Origin: Phycisphaerales bacterium | Lineage (GTDB): Bacteria; Planctomycetota; Phycisphaerae; Phycisphaerales; UBA5793 | DNA length: 64,000 bases | NCBI GenBank assembly: GCA_020852515.1 | Contig: JADZAS010000023.1 | Span: forward strand, 1 to 64,000 | Direction: 5' to 3' | Shown: positions 19,460 through 25,110 of the stretch, in pieces | Layout of the letters: every line of letters starts with the position of its first letter | How positions within the stretch are numbered: position 1 is the first letter of the stretch | The notes under the pieces: model-generated | Seen by the model: the letters and a program-made list of their open reading frames with translations, nothing else | The model's database searches: none | What the model was told of the DNA's origin: nothing | Program-made: the position numbers and the translations under genes

Positions 19460-20266
19460 TCAATCCCAGTACGGCGTGGTCGTCGTTTCATCGGTCGCGC
19501 CGAAGAGGCCGAGCCACATGTCGCCGCCCGTCTCACCATCGTCGGCGAAGAAGAGGTTGTCGCCGTTCGCGGCGAATGGCGCCGCGTCCTTCCTTGTGAA
19601 CTTCATGCCGCGCACGCTGCCGTCGTTGAACGCGACGTTGCCGGTCCAGTCATCGCGCTTGCCATGGCTGAGCAGTGTCAGGGACTTCGCATCCCAGACG
19701 CCGTCCCTGGGTCCGCGGTCGGCCGCCACGGCGAAGTTGGGATCGAGCGAGTCGCGCCACTGGTTCTTCGCACGATCGCCGATCATCGCCAGCGTGGCGT
19801 AACTCACGTTCGCGCCTGGCCGCGTGATGTCGGCGCTGAAGCTCGGGTCCCATTTCCAGGCGGGGTTCCAGTTCGGATCATCCTGCGTGCCGTAGCGGTA
19901 GTCGGTCTTCACGTCCACATTGGGATTTGGGTCGCCGGGGCAAATGACAAACTCCGGCACGGAGTACGTTTCGAACACCATATACGAAAGCAGATTGGCG
20001 GACGAGTTGCCGGATTGAGCGCCGATCGCCGCCGTCTCTGGTGAGATTTCCATGGGGAGCGGATACACGCCGCCGGAGTCGTTCGCGTAGAGGAGAAGTC
20101 CCTTGTAGAGCTGATTCGATCGAGTCTGACAGGTCAGCATGTCGTTGTGCTGGTGGTGGCTCGACGCGGGCATCAGGATTACGACGAGTAAGACGAGCAC
20201 CACGAGTACAACGATGAACTCGATGAGCGTGAAACCGCGGCGGACCGGACGAGCCTCTCTGTTCAC
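19460..20266 (-). CDS. Prepilin-like protein 1 of tandem array (canonical signal)
   Basis: 268 residues, first gene of the array. GTG 20266 has GAGAGGA upstream. Leader MNREARPVRRG, then FTLIEFIVVLVVLVLLVVI: canonical cleavage by a PilD-type peptidase is expected. The globular domain shares NDSGGVYPLPMEISPETAAI, a Cys-Pro-Gly-Asp loop, DWTGNVAFNDGSVRG and the TTTPYWD end with the other three. A tandem set of major or minor pseudopilins is common in planctomycetes; whether they form a filament is not known from the sequence. Confidence 0.85.
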   Translation of the reverse strand: MNREARPVRRGFTLIEFIVVLVVLVLLVVILMPASSHHQHNDMLTCQTRSNQLYKGLLLYANDSGGVYPLPMEISPETAAIGAQSGNSSANLLSYMVFETYSVPEFVICPGDPNPNVDVKTDYRYGTQDDPNWNPAWKWDPSFSADITRPGANVSYATLAMIGDRAKNQWRDSLDPNFAVAADRGPRDGVWDAKSLTLLSHGKRDDWTGNVAFNDGSVRGMKFTRKDAAPFAANGDNLFFADDGETGGDMWLGLFGATDETTTTPYWD

Positions 20267-20404
20267 CTTGTCATTCCTCTCTTCGCCGCAGCGGCGATGG
20301 GAATCGTATCAGCAGCCCGTTCGCAGGATCATCGCCCATGGTTCCGCGATTCGCCTGCCCGGTGCGCTCCCTGACTGCGCGGCAAATCCTGGCCGCGAGC
20401 ACGA

Positions 20405-20410
20405 TACGAT
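20405..20410 (+). promoter_or_regulatory. -10 box of zinc-ribbon membrane protein gene, leaderless arrangement
   Basis: TACGAT ends six bases before ATG 20417. No Shine-Dalgarno is visible. Confidence 0.4.
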
Positions 20411-20416
20411 CGCCTG

Positions 20417-20878
20417 ATGCGACAGCGCCTGCGCAGCACGATCAAGTGGACCGGTACGGCGGCGACCGTGGGGCTGCTGGTGGTGTGGGTGGGGAGTGCG
20501 TTCGGAGGGGCCGGCTTCGACTGTTCGCCGACACTAAATGGCGGGGTACGGTCGGGATGCCTCTACCTCGGTTGGGAGACTCCGTGGAGAGCTTGGCCGC
20601 AATCCTGGCATGGTGAAGTCTACAGGAACATGAGGGTCGGAATGTTCTGGGAGTGGTGGTTCGCGGTCTGGCAAGTAGCGCTGCCTGGTGGCATCACTTA
20701 CGCTGGCGTCGCTATCCCTGTTTGGAGTATCGCAATCACCATGGGCACTCCAATCGCTTGGCTATGGATTCGCGACCGCCGCCGCGCGCCGGGGCTCTGC
20801 CTCAACTGCGGCTACGACCTGCGCGGAACGGATCATGCGGCGTGTCCGGAGTGCGGTGACCAGAAAGCGCCTCGCTGA
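20417..20878 (+). CDS. Small membrane protein with C-terminal zinc ribbon
   Basis: 153 residues. Two hydrophobic helices (about 10-30 and 88-112) flank an extracytoplasmic loop with two Cys. A basic segment (WIRDRRRAPG) leads into a cytoplasmic C-terminal zinc ribbon, CLNCGYDLRGT...CPECG. The YDLRG-type ribbon at the end of small membrane proteins is a recurrent planctomycete feature with no assigned function. The transcript appears leaderless. Confidence 0.75.
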   Translation: MRQRLRSTIKWTGTAATVGLLVVWVGSAFGGAGFDCSPTLNGGVRSGCLYLGWETPWRAWPQSWHGEVYRNMRVGMFWEWWFAVWQVALPGGITYAGVAIPVWSIAITMGTPIAWLWIRDRRRAPGLCLNCGYDLRGTDHAACPECGDQKAPR

Positions 20879-21120
20879 CGCTTCGGGCTCGCTTCGCGCG
20901 TGCTCGAACGATCATGCCGCTCCGTCGTAGGTCGGGACCGCTGCTCTGAGCGCGGCCCGGCGGGCTGGACGTGTTATGGAGCTTGGACGTGCGTGGCGCG
21001 CCGGCCGTCGAATTGCCGGGCCTGCGCTCTTCGGCTCGGCTCAGGATCTCGACAGAGCCTTGTCCCGACCTACGCCCGTGCGAGGACGCGTGTCGAGATG
21101 GCTCGCCATGAGCGACGCAT
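20879..21120. other. Intergenic region left of GIY-YIG gene
   Basis: No convincing coding frame. It contains the first copy of a 27-bp direct repeat (21092-21118) and otherwise nothing I can name. Confidence 0.4.
21092..21118. repeat. 27-bp direct repeat, copy 1
   Basis: Identical over 27 bases (from GTCGAGATGGCTCGCCATG to AGCGACGC) to 21524-21550. The pair brackets the GIY-YIG gene. Both are close to the mobile element's left end. Confidence 0.8.
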
Positions 21121-21408
21121 TCATCTTGTGCGTCGCCGACTCAACTCGTGGAGTTGCTTCACGTCTCCGGCGATGAGGGCTTCCTTTTTTCCCCGGGACC
21201 ATCTCTTGATTTGGATTTCGCGCTTTCGAGCGGCGCTCAATGTGGGATGTGGCTCGGAGTAGACCAGCGAGACCGGTCTCCGCTTCGCGGTGTGGGCTGA
21301 ACCACGACCGCTGTTGTGGACGTCAACTCTTGAGTCGAGTTCGGCGGTGACGCCGACGTAGAGAGACTGGTCGGCGCAACGGAGAGTGTAGAGATGAAAG
21401 GCAGACAC
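21121..21408 (-). CDS. GIY-YIG nuclease-domain protein
   Basis: 95 residues, the size of a stand-alone GIY-YIG domain (UPF0213/YhbQ-like). The first strand reads FHLYTLRCADQSLYVGVTAEL, with LYT and YVG in place of GIY and YIG. Arg in the first helix (DSRVDVHNSGRG), the TAKRRPVSLVYSE strand and KREIQIKRWSRGKKEALI follow the family pattern. Members of this size are often annotated as endonucleases without proven activity. The gene sits between two 27-bp direct repeats, next to the integrated element but outside its att sites. Confidence 0.85.
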   Translation of the reverse strand: MSAFHLYTLRCADQSLYVGVTAELDSRVDVHNSGRGSAHTAKRRPVSLVYSEPHPTLSAARKREIQIKRWSRGKKEALIAGDVKQLHELSRRRTR

Positions 21409-21523
21409 GCCGGGAGTCTAGGAAGCATTGACTCCGTTCTGGACGTAGGCCACGGCAGCCCTTCGACTCCCAGAACCTCGCTCAGGGCATTCGACTCCGC
21501 ATCATTCGCGCGGAACAAGCGGA

Positions 21524-21550
21524 GTCGAGATGGCTCGCCATGAGCGACGC
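21524..21550. repeat. 27-bp direct repeat, copy 2
   Basis: Second copy of the repeat at 21092-21118, 27 bases left of the att core. It is preceded by an inverted repeat TCGACTCCGC (21491-21500) / GCGGAGTCGA (21519-21528) that overlaps its first bases. Confidence 0.8.
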
Positions 21551-21577
21551 GCCGGTGCCTGCACCGCCGTGGAGTCG

Positions 21578-21603
21578 AATGGAGCCGGGGGGAATCGAAC
21601 CCC
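21578..21603. repeat. Left attachment site (26-bp copy of tmRNA 3' end)
   Basis: These 26 bases are identical to 23877-23902, the 3' terminus of ssrA (acceptor end and T-arm). They are the displaced end left by site-specific insertion. After the core the sequence diverges from tmRNA, so this is not a tRNA gene although it looks like the 3' end of one. In the frame of the integrase it reads MEPGGIEP. Confidence 0.85.
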
Positions 21604-21779
21604 GCGAAATCAGCTGTGGCGGTAGCCGCAATGGGCATGACGCACAGATAGACGCACAGGGCAACGCCGATCTCGCCCGCGTCGTGCGTGCGTGGCCGAA
21701 TATGCCCGACAAACTGCGAGCCGTAGTCGTGGCGGCGGTGGATGCGTTGGGGTTGCTGCAAGGGGAAGTCGATGAGTGA
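21604..21779 (+). other. Detached C-terminal coding segment of the integrase (restored on excision)
   Basis: From the core the frame reads MEPGGIEP, then REISCGGSRNGHDAQIDAQ and a helical end ADLARVVRAWPNMPDKLRAVV...GEVDE, stopping at 21779. It lacks a start of its own. The integrase at 22600 reads the other core copy in the same phase (MEPGGIEP). Joining 22600-23902 to 21604-21779 gives 1479 bases, an intact 492-residue frame. From memory, planctomycete integrases often end in a similar AW-P-LP-x-R-x-A segment. It is therefore probably the native integrase tail, separated by integration; a remnant of an older integrase is the alternative. Confidence 0.65.
21637..21658. repeat. Putative arm-type integrase site, copy in left end
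   Basis: 22-base sequence identical to 23714-23735. Each copy contains GACGCACA twice, separated by GATA (12-base period). In the circular form the two copies would lie on opposite sides of the att core, as arm-type sites do. Confidence 0.5.
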
Positions 21780-22425
21780 TGTTGAGCGCATCAACGCGAT
21801 TCTTCCGCGTCTCCTGCGTGACCTGGCGAATCAGGTTGAGGCGGCGGGGCCGCTCGGGGGCGAGGCTTTGCGAGCGGCGCAGCCCGGAGCGGGAACGACC
21901 GACGCTTTGGGAGGGAGTGACTGCGCAGCCCCGAAGCGGTCCCGAGTCCGTAGTGAGCGAGCCTTCAGGCCGCGAGCGAACGAAGGACGGTCCGCCGATG
22001 TTGTGCGCGATGATGAAGTGGCGAGGGGTGAAGTGTCGAACGCGGCCGGGCTGACCAGCCCGGCCGCGTTCCTTTCACTTGAATACATTCAACAAGATCG
22101 TGACCATGTTGAGAGTGCGTTGGTGACAAGGTATGACATGCGGTGCTTGACCCCACGCCATGCAACGAATAGCGTTGTTTCGACTCTCGAGGGAGAGCCA
22201 CATCCTGCCGGCAGGTTGCCAGCGAGCGCCCAGCCGAATATGCAGGCACCTTCCATCGCACGCAAGTGGCTGCGTGCACGAGTCCATGTGAAACGAAATG
22301 CAGCGTCCGCCCAGGCTGAAACGTCTGTGCCTGGTGATCGAGTCGGGTGCTGCACTCACACGGAACCGCTCACCGTCGAACGCGGCGAGCAGATGGCAGG
22401 AGTGAATCATGAGTCGGGAACTTGA
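21772..22425 (+). CDS. Hypothetical protein overlapping the integrase tail
   Basis: ATG 21772 overlaps the stop of the integrase tail (ATGAGTGA), an arrangement of translationally coupled genes. The first ~25 residues (MSDVERINAILPRLLRDLAN) look like a real amphipathic helix. Beyond about residue 40 the composition becomes less protein-like, and the frame runs through the strong hairpin at 22038-22071, so the true gene may be shorter or frameshifted. No family recognised. In the circular form of the element it would be the third gene of an xis-int operon. Confidence 0.3.
   Translation: MSDVERINAILPRLLRDLANQVEAAGPLGGEALRAAQPGAGTTDALGGSDCAAPKRSRVRSERAFRPRANEGRSADVVRDDEVARGEVSNAAGLTSPAAFLSLEYIQQDRDHVESALVTRYDMRCLTPRHATNSVVSTLEGEPHPAGRLPASAQPNMQAPSIARKWLRARVHVKRNAASAQAETSVPGDRVGCCTHTEPLTVERGEQMAGVNHESGT
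22038..22071 (+). terminator. Strong hairpin inside the mobile element
   Basis: Perfect 15-bp stem (GAACGCGGCCGGGCT pairs with AGCCCGGCCGCGTTC) with a GACC loop, followed by CCTTTCACTT. It would stop transcripts entering from the left, including the operon re-formed in the circular state. The T run is imperfect. Confidence 0.6.
22072..22408. other. Non-coding region upstream of excisionase
   Basis: 337 bases with no convincing gene on either strand; the minus-strand frame here is a continuation of an antisense shadow of the integrase. A small palindrome TTGAAT-AC-ATTCAA at 22079-22092 could be an operator. The xis/int promoter should lie in this stretch but I cannot place it. Confidence 0.4.
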
Positions 22426-22603
22426 GCAGTACCTGAGCGTAAAGCAAGTGGCGGCCCGGTTGGCTTGTTCGACTCGGACAGTCTGGCGTCGGGTCGCGGA
22501 AGGTCTTCTGTCGGAGCCGAAGCGATTCGGCGGGCTGACCCGTTGGCGTGAGGATGATGTCGTGAAATCACTGCGGCGGATGGAACGGAGCGGCGCCCAA
22601 TGA
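22409..22603 (+). CDS. Excisionase-type HTH protein (AlpA/MerR-like)
   Basis: 64 residues, with AGGAG nine bases before the ATG. The pattern YLSVKQVAARLACSTRTVWRRVAEGLL ... RFGGLTRWREDDV (in part) is that of excisionase/AlpA winged-helix domains, which bend DNA at att sites to favour excision. Its stop overlaps the integrase start (ATGA at 22600-22603), so both are translated together. Together they make the recombination module of the element in ssrA. Confidence 0.85.
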   Translation: MSRELEQYLSVKQVAARLACSTRTVWRRVAEGLLSEPKRFGGLTRWREDDVVKSLRRMERSGAQ

Positions 22604-23940
22604 TCGCCAAGGTCGTGCGTCCAACTCGAATCCGCAACGGCAAGCGAGTGAAGGGCCGCATTCTCCGCGGCCGCATCAAACTCGACGGTGACGCAAAAGA
22701 GCGTTGGGTTTCGCTTGGAACCTCGGACCAGCGAGTGGCGGATAAGCGTCTGCGTGAGATCGTGGAGCGGGAAGAGCGTGAACGGGCCGGGATCGCTCCG
22801 CCTCGCGCTCTTGTCGATGCCGCGTCTCGTCCGGTGGTCGAGCACCTGGCGGAGTACATCGAGGAACTGCGCAGTCTCGGGCGGAGCCGTGATTACGTGC
22901 GCAAGCCGGAGCATCGGATCGGAGAACTCATCGCCGATTGCGGCTGGAAGTTCCTGCGTGAGGTGACGCCGGAGAGTTTTGAGGCGTGGCGTCGTGGCGC
23001 CCTGAATCGTCTGGCCGCGAAGACGTTGAATGAGTACTTGGCGGCGGCCCGATCATTCCTGGCGTGGCTGCATGATCGCGAGCGGATCGCCAGCAACCCG
23101 CTCAGCCGCGTCCGTCGCGTCGGTAAGGCTCCATCGCATGAGCGGCGGGCGTTTGCCCTGGATGAACTGCAACGGCTCCTCGACGCTTCTGGGCCGCGTC
23201 GGGTGGTGTACCTGGTTGCGGCAAAGACGGGGCTCCGGTTCAACGAGCTGCGTCGTCTGCGATGGAGCGACGTGCATCTCGACGGTTGTCAGGGGCTCGA
23301 TGGTCGTGCAGCCATCTTGCTGCGAGCGGAAAGCACGAAGGCAAAGCGGCCCGACGTGTTGCCGCTGTCCGGTGATGTCGTCGAGGAACTGCGGAGCATC
23401 CGGCCGCAATCGCCGGGCGTGGATGCGCGCGTGTTCGCCAAGGGAATGCCGAGTCACCATACCTGGGCCGAAGACTTGCGACGGGCCGGGATCAAGGCGA
23501 GCGAAGTGATTGACGGGCTGGAGGTCCGTGTGTGCTTTCACTCACTGCGCCACACGTTTGCGACGATGCTCGACGGAGCGGGCGTGACGGGGCGGATGAA
23601 GATGGCGTTGACGCGGCACACGGATCCTCGGCTGTCAGAGGGCGTGTACACACACGTGCGGAGTCTTTCCCTGGCGGGAGCCGTTGACCGGCTTCCTGTG
23701 CTTCGCCGGGGCGATGACGCACAGATAGACGCACATGTTTGGGTCACGGAGAGTCGCGGGGCGTCTCGGGGTGACACTGCGGCCGATTCGGACGGGGCTT
23801 CGGAAAGTGCTGGAAATGAAGGGGTTTTTGCACGAAATGACGCGGATGGGCACGTCGTGGCAGAGGCGGTAGAATCAATGGAGCCGGGGGGAATCGAACC
23901 CCCGTCCCGTACAGTCGAACTGCCGCCTCTACGTGTGTAG
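22600..23940 (+). CDS. Tyrosine recombinase (integrase) of element in ssrA
   Basis: 446 residues. An N-terminal arm-binding-like region (about 1-75) and a SAM-like core-binding domain (about 80-170) precede the catalytic domain. Catalytic residues are Arg213 in TGLRFNELRRL, His314 and Arg317 in HSLRHTF, His340 in LTRHTDPRL and nucleophile Tyr350 in GVYTHV. Codons after 23877 are antisense to the tmRNA gene: the last ~22 residues (MEPGGIEPPSRTVELPPLRV) come from the host att site, not from the element. In the circular form the frame would run instead into 21604-21779. It catalyses insertion into, and with the excisionase removal from, the 3' end of ssrA. Confidence 0.92.
   Translation: MIAKVVRPTRIRNGKRVKGRILRGRIKLDGDAKERWVSLGTSDQRVADKRLREIVEREERERAGIAPPRALVDAASRPVVEHLAEYIEELRSLGRSRDYVRKPEHRIGELIADCGWKFLREVTPESFEAWRRGALNRLAAKTLNEYLAAARSFLAWLHDRERIASNPLSRVRRVGKAPSHERRAFALDELQRLLDASGPRRVVYLVAAKTGLRFNELRRLRWSDVHLDGCQGLDGRAAILLRAESTKAKRPDVLPLSGDVVEELRSIRPQSPGVDARVFAKGMPSHHTWAEDLRRAGIKASEVIDGLEVRVCFHSLRHTFATMLDGAGVTGRMKMALTRHTDPRLSEGVYTHVRSLSLAGAVDRLPVLRRGDDAQIDAHVWVTESRGASRGDTAADSDGASESAGNEGVFARNDADGHVVAEAVESMEPGGIEPPSRTVELPPLRV
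23714..23735. repeat. Putative arm-type integrase site, copy in integrase gene
   Basis: Identical to 21637-21658, with GACGCACA twice, separated by GATA. It lies 141 bases left of the right att core, inside the integrase reading frame (DDAQIDA). Confidence 0.5.
23877..23902. repeat. Right attachment site (3' end of ssrA)
   Basis: 26 bases identical to 21578-21603. It is the intact acceptor 3' strand and T-arm of the tmRNA, so insertion kept the tmRNA gene functional. The distance between cores gives an element of 2299 bases. Confidence 0.88.
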
Positions 23941-24228
23941 TCGATGTTTTGATCTCGATCCTCGGACGACCATCGACGGCCTTCCTTTGGATCACTCCGC
24001 GATCGTTTCTCGCCCTTGTGAGTTCGCGATGGACTCTCCGGGCCAGCCTGCTGTGTTTTCGATCCACCCCGCCCGCAGGCAAGAGAGACGGATCGTGCCG
24101 CTTATGTTAAGCAGCAAGAGCGAACTGCGTGTTGGCAGTTATGGTTTTGCACATTTGATAACGCGGTCCACGTGCGCCGCGACACGCCACGACAGCCCCA
24201 ACCTGTCCGGTCGAAACCAGTCGGCCCC
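23879..24228 (-). ncRNA. ssrA: Transfer-messenger RNA (tmRNA)
   Basis: The minus strand begins GGGGCCGACTGGTTTCGAC, the standard tmRNA 5' end with the G-rich acceptor strand. It ends GGTTCGATTCCCCCCGGCTCC, and both ends pair as a 7-bp acceptor stem with one G-U. The CCA is not encoded. The tag frame ends at TAA 24109-24107 and reads ...ANTQFALAA, with the ALAA degron for ClpXP and related proteases. Codons upstream of ANTQ (KTIT) may also belong to the tag; the resume codon is not certain. It rescues stalled ribosomes with SmpB. About 350 nt, a usual size, single-piece. Confidence 0.95.
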
Positions 24229-24312
24229 AGTTGTCAATGAGCGATGAATGATAGCGCCAACCGCGTTCACCGTCCGCCTCAACGCGCCGTCGCGAAGCCG
24301 CCGGCGACGTCA

Positions 24313-24318
24313 TACCCT
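24313..24318 (+). promoter_or_regulatory. -10 box of ispD, leaderless arrangement
   Basis: TACCCT ends five bases before ATG 24324. It fits TANNNT only weakly, and no -35 is seen. Confidence 0.3.
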
Positions 24319-24323
24319 TGCCC

Positions 24324-25109
24324 ATGAACATCGCCGTCATCATCACCGCGGCCGGCCGCAGCGAGCGCTTCGGCGGGCGCGACAAACTCAACGAAGACCT
24401 CGGCGGCCGGGCCCTGCTCATGCGGACGGTCGAACTGTTCAACAAGCGGCCCGAAGTGGGGAGCGTGATCGTTGCCGGCCCGCCCGACAAGCTCGATGAG
24501 TTTCGATTCCGCTTCGGCGATCAGCTGGGATTCCACGGCGCGCGGATCGTGCCCGGCGGGCGCGCCGAGCGCTGGGAAACCGTAAGGAACGCGCTCCAGG
24601 AAGTGCCCGGTGACTGCACGCACGTGGCCGTCCACGACGCCGCGCGCCCCGCCACACCTGCCGATGTCATCGATCGAGTCTTCGAGGCGGCGACGATGTT
24701 CGACGCCGTCATCCCGGCCGTTCCGGTTGCGGCCACGATCAAGCGCGTCTCGAAGGAGACGAAGGAAGCAGCCCAGGCGGACCCGATCGCCGCAGCCATT
24801 CTCGGCGAGGCGGCCAAGCCGCGAAACCTCGCCCGGCAGGTTGAAGAGACGATCGACCGGCAGCGGCTGGTCGAAGTGCAGACGCCGCAGATCTTCGAGC
24901 GCGGCCTGCTCATTCGGGCCTACGAACAGAAGGACCTGAGCGGCGCGACGGATGACGCCTCCCTCGTGGAGCGGCTGGGGGAGGCGGTCTTTGTCGTGAA
25001 CGGCGACCCGCGCAACATCAAGATCACCACGCCGGCGGACCTGCACCTGGTGCGCGCGGTGCTTGGCGTGCGGCCGCCGCAGGACCGGCCGGCGCACAAG
25101 CAGTTCTAG
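24324..25109 (+). CDS. ispD: 2-C-methyl-D-erythritol 4-phosphate cytidylyltransferase
   Basis: 261 residues from ATG 24324. Third step of the MEP isoprenoid pathway: CTP + methylerythritol phosphate to CDP-methylerythritol. Markers are the nucleotide-binding start VIITAAGRSERFGGRDKL, the GGRAERWETVRNAL segment with the conserved Arg, VAVHDAARP, and TPQIF followed by TDDASLVE. Slightly longer than E. coli IspD (236), mainly through an insert around EAAQADPIAAAILGEAAKP. No ispF is adjacent. Confidence 0.93.
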   Translation: MNIAVIITAAGRSERFGGRDKLNEDLGGRALLMRTVELFNKRPEVGSVIVAGPPDKLDEFRFRFGDQLGFHGARIVPGGRAERWETVRNALQEVPGDCTHVAVHDAARPATPADVIDRVFEAATMFDAVIPAVPVAATIKRVSKETKEAAQADPIAAAILGEAAKPRNLARQVEETIDRQRLVEVQTPQIFERGLLIRAYEQKDLSGATDDASLVERLGEAVFVVNGDPRNIKITTPADLHLVRAVLGVRPPQDRPAHKQF

Positions 25110-25110
25110 G

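Noticed and set aside
21578-21650. tRNA gene on the minus strand
   Set aside because: Only the last 26 bases match a tRNA-like 3' end and they are identical to the end of ssrA; no anticodon or D arm can be built from the flanking sequence.
22075-22914. Minus-strand gene overlapping excisionase and integrase
   Set aside because: Its right part is antisense to intact xis and int, and the left part has no protein-like pattern or ribosome site.
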